A DNA stretch of 39,185 nucleotides from Candidatus Parcubacteria bacterium (GCA_027355945.1 DAIEHA010000001.1:67390-106574); one strand, 5' to 3'. Counted from the stretch's first letter, positions 8,280-18,183 are shown. Program-made: numbers and translations. The notes: generated from the letters alone by a model not told the origin.

Positions 8280-11200
8280 ATGGAAAAAAAATATATCGGG
8301 GCGGTTCTCTTCGTTGTGGGAGCGATGATTCTCGATATACTTTCGGTGCATGCGGCGTCGGCGGCGAACATCTACGTCGCCCAAAATGCTGCGGGCGCGG
8401 GGAATGGGTCGAGCTGCGCCAACGCGGCTGCGTATGCGTTCTTCAATAATCCCTCGAATTGGGGGAGCGGCACGAACCAGATAGGGCCGGGGACGACGGT
8501 CCATGTCTGCGGCATCATTTCGGTCCCTGCGAACACGGAAGCATTCATCTTCCAAGGGAGCGGCGCGAGCGGGAACCCGATCACCCTCTATTTCGAGAGT
8601 GGGGCGGCATTGATGTCCCCGGAGTGGCCCGCACAAGGATCGGGAGGCGCGATCGACACCCGCGGAAACAGCTATCTCGTCATCAATGGGAACGGCGGTG
8701 CGAACGGAGCGGTCGAGGGGATCATCGAAGCCACGGCGACGGGGGATACGGGGGCGGTATGCCCCAGCGGATCGTGCACATATCACAATGACAGTAATGG
8801 TATCGAGGCTGACGGAACGACCAATTTCACCGTAGAGGGGCTTTCGATCATCGATATGTACGTCACCGCTCCCGGCGTGCCGTCTGGCGGCGGCGGCTCG
8901 TGCATGTGGGACCACGGCCAGGTCATCAACTGGAACATCACCGGCAATCTCATGCACGATGTGAGCTGGTGCATCAACCTGCAGTATGACAGCGGTCCGT
9001 CGTCGAATGTCACGATCTCGAACAACCAGATCTACAATATCGATCACGGCATAGCGATCGGAGGACCGCACGCCGGAGAATCTCTCACCAACGTCAATAT
9101 CTTCGGCAATTATATCCACGATTATTCGAATTGGGACACCGGTGTTGCCGATGTCTGGCATCATGACGGCGTCCATATCTGGGGCTATAACGATGATGGT
9201 TCGGATCCGATAAGCAACATCAATATCTATGACAATAGGTTTGGAGGGTGCATCGGTCAGAACGTGACCGCGCACGTTTTCATCGAAGGGAACAGCGGGA
9301 ATACGAGGAACGTCGATGTTTACAACAATTCATTCATCGATACCTGCAATGGGCAGGATAATGATGGATTGCTCAGCATCGATGATACGAACGAGTCGGT
9401 GTATAACAATACCTTCATAGGAGGTCCGAACGACGTATGCATGGGCATATCGAACGCGCAAAACGCGGCATTCAAGAATAACGTGGTGAGCGGGTGTAAT
9501 CAGCTGATCTACATCGCGTCCGGAGGGGCCACGTTCATACCGGGGGGATTGAACGATAATGTGTACGCCAATTGCTCCTCAGGCAATTGCTTTGCATTTC
9601 CGGGAGGATATACTTCATCGTTCCCAGCCTGGCAAAGTTACACCGGGCAAGATCAGAATTCCCACTACGTTGCGAATGCGGGCCTTTCTTCCGACGGCAT
9701 TCCCCAGTCCGGTTCGACTGCGATCGCGGCAGGCGCGAATCTTTCGTATCTCGGCATCTCGCTGCTTGATGCCGATATCGCAGGCGTTGTCCGTCCGTCA
9801 TCGGGTTCCTGGGATGCGGGCGCATATGAGGTGTCATCGGGTTCCGGAGGAGGCAGTTCCGGAGGCACCACACCTCCCCCTGCGGTTCCCATCCCCGCGA
9901 TCACAAGCGCTGCATCGGCGTCCGCGACCGTCGGTATGGGTTTTTCATACACGATCACGGCATCGAACAGTCCCACCGCATACAGTGCGAGCGGACTCCC
10001 ATCAGGACTCAGTGTGAACGGCAGTACGGGCATCATCACCGGTACGCCCGCATTGTCCGGGACCTATTCGGTCGTCCTCTTCGCATCGAACAGCGGCGGT
10101 ACGGGCAGCGCGCCACTCACCATCACCGTCGCGGCGGCATCGGTGACTCCGTCTTCCGGAAGCAATGGCGGCGGCAGTTCCTCCGTGGCTCTTGATGCCA
10201 AATCCACAACGCCCCTCGAATCGGCGAGCGGCGCAACCTCGCTTTCCGGTACGCCCATCATTGTCGGTACCGGTACGGACCGCGCTCTCGTCGTGAGCTT
10301 CTCGTGGGCGGGATGCACCCCGCTTCCGACGAATGTGGCAATCACCTGGGATGCGGGAGGTGCGAATCAGGCGATGACGTTGATCGCAAGCCGATCGGAC
10401 ACTTCCGATCCGGGGATGACCCAGCTCTGGGGTCTCGTGAATCCCGGGAGCGGCGCGAAGAAGCTCACGGCAACATGGACGAACGGCTGTGCGACGGGAT
10501 CGGCCGACATGGGCGCGCTTTCCGTGACGGGCGCGAATCAGGCCGGGGGAGCAGCGACGTTCGCGAACGGCATCGGCACCACCGGCAGCGCGACGACATG
10601 GTCGCAGTCGGTGACGAGCGCATCGGGAGATATGGCGGTGACGGGGGTGGGATCGGTGGCGACGGTCCCCACGCCCATCACCGAGACCCCGTGGTTCTCC
10701 TATCAAGGCGTGAATGCCGAGAACGCGGGCGCATCCTATGGCGCCGGTGCGTCCACGGTGACATTCAGCTACAACAGCGGCGGCTACAGCGCCGCGCCCT
10801 ATGAGATGGTCGGGATGGACATCGTTGCCGCGAGCGGAAGCGCCGACACCGTCCCTCCCGTGGTAGCAATCGCCTCGCCCCTGTCCGGCGCCACGGTCTC
10901 GAATACGGTCTCCGTCGCGGCAGCTGCTTCCGATAATGTCGGCGTCGTAAAAGTGGGATTTTATCTCGACGGCATCCTCCAGGTGACCGACATCTCTGCG
11001 CCCTACGTCTGGAATTGGAACACTGCAGGGGTGACGAACGGATCGCACGTGGTGAGTGCGAAGGCCTATGATGCGGCGGGGAACGTCGGTACGAGCGCAA
11101 ATGCGGTGATCACGGTGGCGAATGCCTCCGCGGTCACGACGACACCCCCCATCACTGCCAATCCTCAACCGGTAACCACGGCATCATCGAGCGCACCGTC

Positions 11201-11690
11201 GAATCCGACGCCTTCACCGACGAATGGACAGGCCGGGAGTGGATCGAGCGGCGGGTCGGTTTTCGGCGGCGGCGGAAGTGGTGGTGGTGGCGGCGGAGGC
11301 GGAGGCGGAGGCGGCATTCCTTCGGGAACCAATCCGTCAGTGAGCGGATCGGGAGGGGCGAGCGCTTCTGAGGGATCCATCGCGCTTCTCCAATCGCTCA
11401 CGGCGGAACTCGAGATGCTTATCGGAAAGCTCAATGCCCAATTGGTAGGCGCCTTCACAAGGAATCTTACCGTCGGGTCCATGGGGTCCGACGTGAAGGA
11501 TCTCCAGATGTTCCTGAATGATAACGGCTATCCGGTGAGTGCGGATGGTTCGGGTTCGGCGGGCCATGAATCCATGTATTTCGGCGGAAAGACCGCCGGT
11601 GCGCTTGCGGCGTGGCAGAAGGCGCATGGGCTTCCCGATACGGGATTCTTCGGTCCACTGACGCGCGAAAAGATGGATGCGCTTTACTGA
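8280..11690 (+). CDS. Large secreted modular surface protein: right-handed beta-helix, choice-of-anchor-like segment, Ig-like domains, poly-Gly linker, C-terminal PG_binding_1-like domain
   Basis: Signal peptide MEKKYIGAVLFVVGAMILDILSVHAASAA; NxIxxN beta-helix rungs; LLDADIAGVVRPSSGSWDAGAYE; PVVAIASPLSGATVSNTVSVAAAASDNVGVVKVGFYLDG; NLTVGSMGSDVKDLQMFLNDNGYPV...TREKMDALY. ATG 8280 preferred over 8247. Confidence 0.88.
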   Translation: MEKKYIGAVLFVVGAMILDILSVHAASAANIYVAQNAAGAGNGSSCANAAAYAFFNNPSNWGSGTNQIGPGTTVHVCGIISVPANTEAFIFQGSGASGNPITLYFESGAALMSPEWPAQGSGGAIDTRGNSYLVINGNGGANGAVEGIIEATATGDTGAVCPSGSCTYHNDSNGIEADGTTNFTVEGLSIIDMYVTAPGVPSGGGGSCMWDHGQVINWNITGNLMHDVSWCINLQYDSGPSSNVTISNNQIYNIDHGIAIGGPHAGESLTNVNIFGNYIHDYSNWDTGVADVWHHDGVHIWGYNDDGSDPISNINIYDNRFGGCIGQNVTAHVFIEGNSGNTRNVDVYNNSFIDTCNGQDNDGLLSIDDTNESVYNNTFIGGPNDVCMGISNAQNAAFKNNVVSGCNQLIYIASGGATFIPGGLNDNVYANCSSGNCFAFPGGYTSSFPAWQSYTGQDQNSHYVANAGLSSDGIPQSGSTAIAAGANLSYLGISLLDADIAGVVRPSSGSWDAGAYEVSSGSGGGSSGGTTPPPAVPIPAITSAASASATVGMGFSYTITASNSPTAYSASGLPSGLSVNGSTGIITGTPALSGTYSVVLFASNSGGTGSAPLTITVAAASVTPSSGSNGGGSSSVALDAKSTTPLESASGATSLSGTPIIVGTGTDRALVVSFSWAGCTPLPTNVAITWDAGGANQAMTLIASRSDTSDPGMTQLWGLVNPGSGAKKLTATWTNGCATGSADMGALSVTGANQAGGAATFANGIGTTGSATTWSQSVTSASGDMAVTGVGSVATVPTPITETPWFSYQGVNAENAGASYGAGASTVTFSYNSGGYSAAPYEMVGMDIVAASGSADTVPPVVAIASPLSGATVSNTVSVAAAASDNVGVVKVGFYLDGILQVTDISAPYVWNWNTAGVTNGSHVVSAKAYDAAGNVGTSANAVITVANASAVTTTPPITANPQPVTTASSSAPSNPTPSPTNGQAGSGSSGGSVFGGGGSGGGGGGGGGGGGIPSGTNPSVSGSGGASASEGSIALLQSLTAELEMLIGKLNAQLVGAFTRNLTVGSMGSDVKDLQMFLNDNGYPVSADGSGSAGHESMYFGGKTAGALAAWQKAHGLPDTGFFGPLTREKMDALY

Positions 11691-11846
11691 GGCATCACGG
11701 GGCGCCATCTCCTTCGGCGAATGCATGATACTGCCTCGTCTGCGGTGCGCAGCGATAGGAATAAATGCGGGACGTGTGTTGTTTTTTGGCCCATGGATTG
11801 TATATATAGGAGGAGCGAAAGGTCGAAAAACAAGCAAAATCAAAAA

Positions 11847-12656
11847 ATGAGGAAAATAATAGTATTCACCGTCATGGCGGGGCTATTGGCGGTGGGACCC
11901 GGTATGGTGTTCGCTGCGGCAACGAACCATCCTGGGGCGCAGACATACGGGTGGCATCTTTCCGGGGCGGTCATGCCTGTCCCTCCCTATGGTTCGATGG
12001 ATATCTCCGGATCCGATACGGCATCCAAGATGATCGTGAACCAGCCGAACGGCAAGATGGGAGCCGTCGTCACGGGGGTCATGAACGGCCTTCTTCCGAA
12101 TACGACCTACACGGTATACCCGTCGAATCCGTATCAGCCGTACATTGCGGCGAACGTTGCAGGATCGTATACGATGGATGTGCTCTATGCGGGCACACAC
12201 TTTACGTACCATCTCACGCTCACGCAAACGGGCAATACGCTTAGCGGTACGCTGAACGATCCCTATCTTCCGGGATCTCTTGCGGTCAGCGGGACGCTGG
12301 TGGGCAATGACGTGTCGTTCTCCGTAAACTATGGACCAGGATCGTCTCAGGGCGTGCGGACGTTCTCCGGAGTGATCGGGGTTTCGGGAGCTTTGAGCGG
12401 CACATGGAATGAGACGGGCACGGAAGGCGGCAGCGATACATGGTCGACCGTATCAGGAACCGCAGAGCGTGCACACGGCAGCACGGGATGGCCGGGTCTC
12501 TTGCCGGGAGTCGGATCATCCACCTTCGTCACGGATGGGACGGGATCGGGGAGCTGGCATTATAACTTTGCTGCTCCGGCACCGACCAGATTCTCCGTGT
12601 GGATCAATGCACCTGGCGGCACGGTGCTCATAAGCGATAATGTGGCGCTGAATTGA
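11847..12656 (+). CDS. Secreted hypothetical protein
   Basis: Signal peptide MRKIIVFTVMAGLLAVGPGMVFAAA; no recognised family. Confidence 0.75.
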   Translation: MRKIIVFTVMAGLLAVGPGMVFAAATNHPGAQTYGWHLSGAVMPVPPYGSMDISGSDTASKMIVNQPNGKMGAVVTGVMNGLLPNTTYTVYPSNPYQPYIAANVAGSYTMDVLYAGTHFTYHLTLTQTGNTLSGTLNDPYLPGSLAVSGTLVGNDVSFSVNYGPGSSQGVRTFSGVIGVSGALSGTWNETGTEGGSDTWSTVSGTAERAHGSTGWPGLLPGVGSSTFVTDGTGSGSWHYNFAAPAPTRFSVWINAPGGTVLISDNVALN

Positions 12657-12715
12657 TCCCTGTCTGAGCGTCGATAGGGGTTTTGCACGTACGCAAAACC
12701 TCTCGGAGGGTTCGC

Positions 12716-12742
12716 AAAAACAGCCCCAAGAGGACTGTTTTT
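12716..12742 (+). terminator. Intrinsic terminator, preceded by a second hairpin at 12679-12700 (GGTTTTGC ACGTAC GCAAAACC)
   Basis: AAAAACAG ... CTGTTTTT hairpin. Confidence 0.75.
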
Positions 12743-12779
12743 GTATCTATGTCCCCGCGTTCCACGTCCCATGCTTGAC

Positions 12780-12793
12780 TTAAAGTACTTTAA
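12780..12793 (+). promoter_or_regulatory. 14-bp perfect palindrome TTAAAGTACTTTAA in the promoter region of the dehydrogenase gene (candidate operator)
   Basis: Palindrome next to TTGACT (12775-12780) and TATACC (12795-12800); outer arms ATGCTT (12771-12776) / AAGCAT (12805-12810). Confidence 0.55.
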
Positions 12794-12935
12794 CTATACC
12801 CTTGAAGCATGGTGCATCCGCAACGACTGCGATGGCGCATAGCGCCGTTCAAGAGGACGGGGATGGCGAGGTGGTGAAGTGGAGGGAAAAGGTGGCGGAT
12901 GAGGAATATTTGAAATAACATAATCGACCAACAAC

Positions 12936-13976
12936 ATGAACGCGGCTATTTTTGAAGGAAAGGGGAAGATAGGGGTGAAGGAGGTCGCCGATCCTGTGAT
13001 CCAAAAACCGGACGATGCGATCGTGCGGATCACGCATACGTGCATCTGCGGTTCCGATCTCTGGTATTATCGCGGCCTCACGCCGTTTCCCGAGGGCGGC
13101 AGGATCGGCCATGAACCCATGGGTGTCGTCGAGGCGGTCGGTCCTGAAGTGACGCGCGCAAAGGTGGGGGATGTCGTGGTCATGCCGTTCTTCGTGCAGG
13201 ATGGCACGTGCCCGGAATGCCTCGCGGGCATGTCCGCAGCCTGCAGGAATCGGATGGGATGGGGCGGTGAAGGGAATGACGGCGGCCAGGGAGAGAAGGT
13301 GCGCGTGCCGTTCGCGAACGGCACGCTGTTCCCGGTCCCGGATGGCGCCTCGCTCGACGAGCATATGATGGTTGCGCTCCTGCCCCTTACCGACGTGCTG
13401 TGCACCGGACATCATGCGGCGGTATGCGCTGAGGTGGGGAAGGGGTCCACGGTGGCGGTCGTGGGCGACGGCGCGGTAGGATTGTGCGCGGTCGCGGCGA
13501 GCAAGAGGCTTGGCGCATCGCGGATTTTCCTCGTGAGCACGCATGAGGACCGTGCAGCGATCGGGAAGCAATTCGGCGCGACGGATATCATCGCTGCGCG
13601 CGGTGATGATGCGGTGCGCGCGATCAAGGAAGCCACCGATGGCCTTGGGGTGGATGGCGCCCTCGAGTGCGTGGGTACGCCGGAATCATGGGAGACGGCG
13701 TTCGGCGCGGTGCGCGCGGGAGGCAACATCGGCGCGGTCGGCGTACCGCACGGCGTCGCGCCCATCCCGGTCGAGAGGTTCTTCTGGAAGAATATCGGCG
13801 TGAAGGGAGGGCCGGCTCCTGCGGCACATTACATTCCTGAGCTTATGCCGGATATACTCTCCGGGAAGCTCGATGTATCGGCGATCTTCACAAAGACCGT
13901 TTCGCTGGCGGACATTGCGGAAGGGTATAAGGCGATGGATGAGCGCAAAGAGATCAAGGTACTCGTGAAGCCCTGA
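12936..13976 (+). CDS. Zinc-dependent medium-chain alcohol dehydrogenase family protein
   Basis: CICGSDLWYYRG, GHEPMGVVEAVG, VAVVGDGAVGLCAVAASKRLGA Rossmann motif. Confidence 0.92.
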   Translation: MNAAIFEGKGKIGVKEVADPVIQKPDDAIVRITHTCICGSDLWYYRGLTPFPEGGRIGHEPMGVVEAVGPEVTRAKVGDVVVMPFFVQDGTCPECLAGMSAACRNRMGWGGEGNDGGQGEKVRVPFANGTLFPVPDGASLDEHMMVALLPLTDVLCTGHHAAVCAEVGKGSTVAVVGDGAVGLCAVAASKRLGASRIFLVSTHEDRAAIGKQFGATDIIAARGDDAVRAIKEATDGLGVDGALECVGTPESWETAFGAVRAGGNIGAVGVPHGVAPIPVERFFWKNIGVKGGPAPAAHYIPELMPDILSGKLDVSAIFTKTVSLADIAEGYKAMDERKEIKVLVKP

Positions 13977-14112
13977 TCCGCCGCGATCCAGGGATCGCCA
14001 TGGTAGAATCAGGCTATAGGGTCGGGCCATGGAATCGAGCCATAAGGTCGGACGATACCGTCAGACTGCAACACGATATCCTTTGCGGGATTGCGGAAGC
14101 ACATCATTTTTC

Positions 14113-14721
14113 ATGAGAAGAAAGAAGAACAAGGGGAAAATCTGGTTCGTGCTCGGCAGCATCGTCCTTGTGGCGGCAGGCGTCATTGTGGGAAGAGGGA
14201 TATTCGTCCATGGACCTTCAGGGTCCGCGATGTCGGGAGTGAAAGGTGCCGTAGCATCCTCGACGGCCGTTGCGGCGCCCGTGAAGATCGGACGGATGTA
14301 TGTGGAAGGGAATACGGTGAGCGTCCAAGGAAAGGCATATGCATTGTTGCCGGCGAGCGCCCTTACGGCCCCGGGTTCGTTCGCGGTCGAAGGGAAGATC
14401 GTAAAAGTGATCACGGACCCCGGAACGAGATCGCAGACGCCGTATTATCTGCTCCTTGAGGACAACGGCAGTCCTGTGATCGTGGGGATCGTCGTTCCGG
14501 CGGGTGATGGAGCGGATTTCACCATGAGCGCGTTCCCGGTGGGGACCGATGTCCTTGTCGCGGGCGTCGTATTTCCCGCGGTCAACCCTTCGGTCGCCGT
14601 GTTCGATTATTCGGAACTCCTGAAGGGACTCCATGTTGCATCGGGAATACCGCAGCTTAACGTGCCGCTCGCGACGCCGTATATCGGTGCCAACTTCAAG
14701 AATATCGGACCGCTGGGATAA
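14113..14721 (+). CDS. Membrane-anchored hypothetical protein
   Basis: MRRKKNKGKIWFVLGSIVLVAAGVIVGRGIF N-terminal anchor; ATG 14113 preferred over 14029. Confidence 0.65.
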   Translation: MRRKKNKGKIWFVLGSIVLVAAGVIVGRGIFVHGPSGSAMSGVKGAVASSTAVAAPVKIGRMYVEGNTVSVQGKAYALLPASALTAPGSFAVEGKIVKVITDPGTRSQTPYYLLLEDNGSPVIVGIVVPAGDGADFTMSAFPVGTDVLVAGVVFPAVNPSVAVFDYSELLKGLHVASGIPQLNVPLATPYIGANFKNIGPLG

Positions 14722-14810
14722 AGGTCCCACGGGGATCGTCCGGAATGGTCCGGTATCGATCCCCGGCACATCGACCATGGATCGCCGATAAAGGTATACT
14801 TATAAGACTC

Positions 14811-16079
14811 ATGGCATTCCCGGTCCCAACTCGACATGCACGACGCGAGGGCCTGCGCGCATTCACCCTCATTGAGCTTCTCGTCGTGATCGCCATCATC
14901 GCGATCCTTGCGGTGGTCGTGGTGCTCACCCTCAACCCTTCTCAGCTTCTTGCACAGAGCCGCGACGTGAACCGTCTTCAGGATATGTCATCGCTCGTGT
15001 CGGCGGTGAATCTCTATGCGGCCGGTATGAGCGGGGCATCCTCCTTTTCGCTCGGGAATGCATCGTCCGTATATGTGTCCGTTCCCGATCCGCTCGCGAC
15101 GTCCACTGCAGGCGACGCGTGCCAGGGCCTCGGGATCCAGGCGCTTCCTTCGGGGTCCTATCATTGCGCATCATCGACATTCTTTCGGGGCGTCGGAGGG
15201 GCGGGATGGATGCCGATCGATTTCTCATCGATCAATTCGGGATCGCCTTTCGGCTCGCTCCCCATCGATCCCGTGAATCAGACCTCCTCGCATCTTTATT
15301 ACACGTATGCCACGAATGGATCGCAGTTCGAGGTGACGGCCGCGATGGAATCGCAGAAGTATCGACTGGGCGGTTCCGGGAACGTGGTGAGCACCGATGG
15401 AGGCATCCTCCCGAATACCTATGAAGCAGGCACGAACCTTTCCCTGATGCCGCTGGATTACGGTAGCGTATCTCAAGGGATAGCCCTCGTACAATCATCC
15501 ACGATAACCATCGATGGTACGAGCTCGACCTGTCCGCTCATATCCACGGGGGTGGGCGATTTCCTGGTCGTGATGTACAGGATCAATTTCCAGGGAATAT
15601 CCGGCATCACGTTTTCCGATACCAAAGGGGATTCGTTCATATCCGATGCGACATCCTCCGATTCGTATCTGGGTGTGGCATATGCGTATAATATCCAAGG
15701 TGGCAGCACCGCGATCACCATGTCCGGTTTCGCAAGCAATATCATCAGCATGTCGTGCTTCGAATATACGGGGATCCAGACCTCGGGAGATCCATTCGAC
15801 GGCGGCGCGGTCCTCGTCGGATCCGCATCATCGACCTATGGAACCGGTCCCATCACGACGACGGGGAGCAGCGATCTGATCCTGGGGCAGTTAAGTCCCG
15901 ATCTCCCATCGATAAGTCCCACCGCCCCATTCTCCCAATTGCTTCAGATCCCTTATGCGGTGCATGGATGGACGACGTACACTGTAGAGGCGGTCAATGC
16001 ACCTGCGGGAAGCTACAACAGCCAAGGTTCGTTGCCGACATCCACGTCATGGCATGCGAATATCGCAGCATTCAAATAA
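14811..16079 (+). CDS. Type IV prepilin-like protein with C-terminal beta-rich module
   Basis: RAFTLIELLVVIAIIAILAVVVVLTLNPSQLLAQSRDVNRLQDM class III signal; ATG 14811 next to TATACT. Confidence 0.88.
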   Translation: MAFPVPTRHARREGLRAFTLIELLVVIAIIAILAVVVVLTLNPSQLLAQSRDVNRLQDMSSLVSAVNLYAAGMSGASSFSLGNASSVYVSVPDPLATSTAGDACQGLGIQALPSGSYHCASSTFFRGVGGAGWMPIDFSSINSGSPFGSLPIDPVNQTSSHLYYTYATNGSQFEVTAAMESQKYRLGGSGNVVSTDGGILPNTYEAGTNLSLMPLDYGSVSQGIALVQSSTITIDGTSSTCPLISTGVGDFLVVMYRINFQGISGITFSDTKGDSFISDATSSDSYLGVAYAYNIQGGSTAITMSGFASNIISMSCFEYTGIQTSGDPFDGGAVLVGSASSTYGTGPITTTGSSDLILGQLSPDLPSISPTAPFSQLLQIPYAVHGWTTYTVEAVNAPAGSYNSQGSLPTSTSWHANIAAFK

Positions 16080-16160
16080 CGAGGTACGGCGGGCTTTCCC
16101 CAGATTGCGATTGGCGGCGGAGGAGGGAGTTGGTAATATGTAAAGACAATAGTACTAAAT

Positions 16161-16616
16161 ATGATCATCTATCTTGGGGCGGATCACCGGGGGTTCGCAT
16201 TAAAGGAAAGTATAAAGAAAATGCTCACGGACGAGGGATATGCCGTGGAGGATCTCGGCGCCCCCGCCATGGTTCCCGATGACGATTATCCGGATTACGC
16301 GGCTGCCGTGGCGGCGAAGGTGGCAAAAGGTCCCGCCGAGAGACGGGGCATCGTCGCATGCGGATCGGGTTTCGGCGTGGACGTCGTGGCGAACAAGTTC
16401 AAAGGTGTGCGTGCGGCGCTTGCGATGTCCCCGGATCATGTCTATGCGGGGCGCCATGATGACGATGTGAACGTGCTTGCACTCGCGGCGGAGTATATCG
16501 CACCGGAGGATGCGCTGAAGATGGTGCACGTGTTCCTCTCGACCCCGTTCGACGAGAAGGACGCCCGCTTTGCGCGGCGTCTCGGAAAGATCGGAGAGAT
16601 CGAGGAGCGGATATAG
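16161..16616 (+). CDS. rpiB: RpiB/LacA/LacB family sugar-phosphate isomerase (ribose-5-phosphate isomerase B)
   Basis: MIIYLGADHRGFALKESIKKML...DYPDYA...GIVACGSGFGVDVVANKFKGVRAAL. Confidence 0.93.
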   Translation: MIIYLGADHRGFALKESIKKMLTDEGYAVEDLGAPAMVPDDDYPDYAAAVAAKVAKGPAERRGIVACGSGFGVDVVANKFKGVRAALAMSPDHVYAGRHDDDVNVLALAAEYIAPEDALKMVHVFLSTPFDEKDARFARRLGKIGEIEERI

Positions 16617-16664
16617 GGGGATCTTCATGCGTGGCCTCGATGCGGCCCATGGTACAATCAGGGG

Positions 16665-17318
16665 ATGGAGGTCATTCCCGTCATCAATTGTCCCGATGAG
16701 GCGTGCGCGGCGGCGTCCTTCGCGACGTTGCGGACGTTCCTCGCGCCGGGATCGCGCGTGCATGCCGACGTCACGGATGGTGCGTTCGCCGCATATCCTG
16801 CGCTGAACGATCCTGCGGCATGGGGAAGGCTCGCGCCGCCATTCGCGCTCGAGGTGCATCTTATGATGGAACGGCCGGAGGAGGTTGCGGACGATTGGTT
16901 CACGGCGGGTGCAGTGAGGATCGTCGTGCATGCCGAGACCGTGGATGCGGCGGCCGTGTTCCGCATGCTCGATCTCGCAGAGCGGCATCATGCGGAACTG
17001 ATGATCGCCTTCGCGCCGGGGACCGATCTCGGTCTTGCGGAACGCCTGCATGCGCGGTTCGGCGAACGGATCCGCGCCTTCCAGGTGCTCACGGTGCATC
17101 CCGGCGCCGCAGGACAGCCGTTCGGCATGGATGCGATCGAGCGCATCATTTCTTTGAGGCGTCTTGCGCCGCATGCTACAATTGAGGTTGATGGGGGGAT
17201 CGACCCCCGGACCGCCGCCCTCGTGAAAGCTGCAGGGGCGGATACCGTCGTATCCGCGAGCTATATTTTCAAAAATAAGGATCCCCGGCGGGCATATGAA
17301 GAATTGAAAGCGATATAA
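16665..17318 (+). CDS. rpe: Ribulose-phosphate 3-epimerase (divergent)
   Basis: VHADVTDGAF, EVHLMMERP, IVVHAET, LTVHPGAAGQPFG, EVDGGI retain the His/Asp catalytic pattern; abuts the transketolase gene. Confidence 0.85.
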   Translation: MEVIPVINCPDEACAAASFATLRTFLAPGSRVHADVTDGAFAAYPALNDPAAWGRLAPPFALEVHLMMERPEEVADDWFTAGAVRIVVHAETVDAAAVFRMLDLAERHHAELMIAFAPGTDLGLAERLHARFGERIRAFQVLTVHPGAAGQPFGMDAIERIISLRRLAPHATIEVDGGIDPRTAALVKAAGADTVVSASYIFKNKDPRRAYEELKAI

Positions 17319-18179
17319 ATGGAATCATTGACCGAGAAGAAGCTTGAATCATTGGCGCTTATGGCGACCCGCCTTCGGGAGGACGTCATCCGGATGGTGT
17401 CGCGTGCAGGTTCGGGGCATATTGCGGGATCGCTCGACATGGCGGACATATTCACCGCTATGTATTTCCATATTTTGAATCACGATCCGAAGCACCCCGA
17501 CTGGCCCGACCGGGATCGCCTCGTGCTTTCGAACGGTCATATCTGCCCGATCCAGTACGCCGCACTCGCGCATGCGGGATATTTCCCGGTGAAGGAGCTC
17601 GATACGCTTCGAAAGCTCGGCACCCGTCTTCAGGGCCACCCTCATCGGGGCGTCCTTCCGGGAGTCGAGACGACGAGCGGTCCGCTGGGATCCGGACTTT
17701 CGCAGGCGGCGGGCATTGCGCTTGCGGCGCGCCTCGACAAGAAGAAGCATCGCGTCTATTGCCTTACCTCGGACGGGGAACATAACGAGGGGAATTACTG
17801 GGAGGCCGTGATGTTTGCGGGAAGGAATCGGCTTTCCAATCTCACCGCCATCGTGGACAGGAACAATATCCAGATCGACGGATTCACCGAGGAGGTGATG
17901 CCGCTCGAGCCGTTCGCGGATAAATATCGCGCCTTCAATTGGTACGTGCTTGAGATCGACGGGCATAATTTCGAGGAGATCGTGGCGGCCGTCGCGGAAG
18001 CGAAGGCGATCCACGAGCAGCCCACGGTGATCGTGGCGCATACGATCCCGGGCAAAGGGGTCGATTTCATGGAGAATGACTATCTCTGGCATTCGAAGCC
18101 ATTCAAGCCAGGCGAGGCCGAGCATGCGCTTGCCGAATTGCGCACGCTGCGGGGCAAGATAAAAAGCGAACATCAGTGA
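17319..18179 (+). CDS. Transketolase, N-terminal (TPP-binding) subunit
   Basis: GSGHIAGSLDMADIFTAMYF, GPLGSGLSQAAGIALAARL, TSDGEHNEGNYWEAVMFAGRNRLSNLTAIVDRNNIQIDG. Confidence 0.95.
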   Translation: MESLTEKKLESLALMATRLREDVIRMVSRAGSGHIAGSLDMADIFTAMYFHILNHDPKHPDWPDRDRLVLSNGHICPIQYAALAHAGYFPVKELDTLRKLGTRLQGHPHRGVLPGVETTSGPLGSGLSQAAGIALAARLDKKKHRVYCLTSDGEHNEGNYWEAVMFAGRNRLSNLTAIVDRNNIQIDGFTEEVMPLEPFADKYRAFNWYVLEIDGHNFEEIVAAVAEAKAIHEQPTVIVAHTIPGKGVDFMENDYLWHSKPFKPGEAEHALAELRTLRGKIKSEHQ

Positions 18180-18183
18180 TCCA

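Noticed and set aside
10002-11168. 388-aa minus-strand ORF inside the large surface gene
   Set aside because: Arg/His/Gly-rich antisense shadow of a clear secreted protein.
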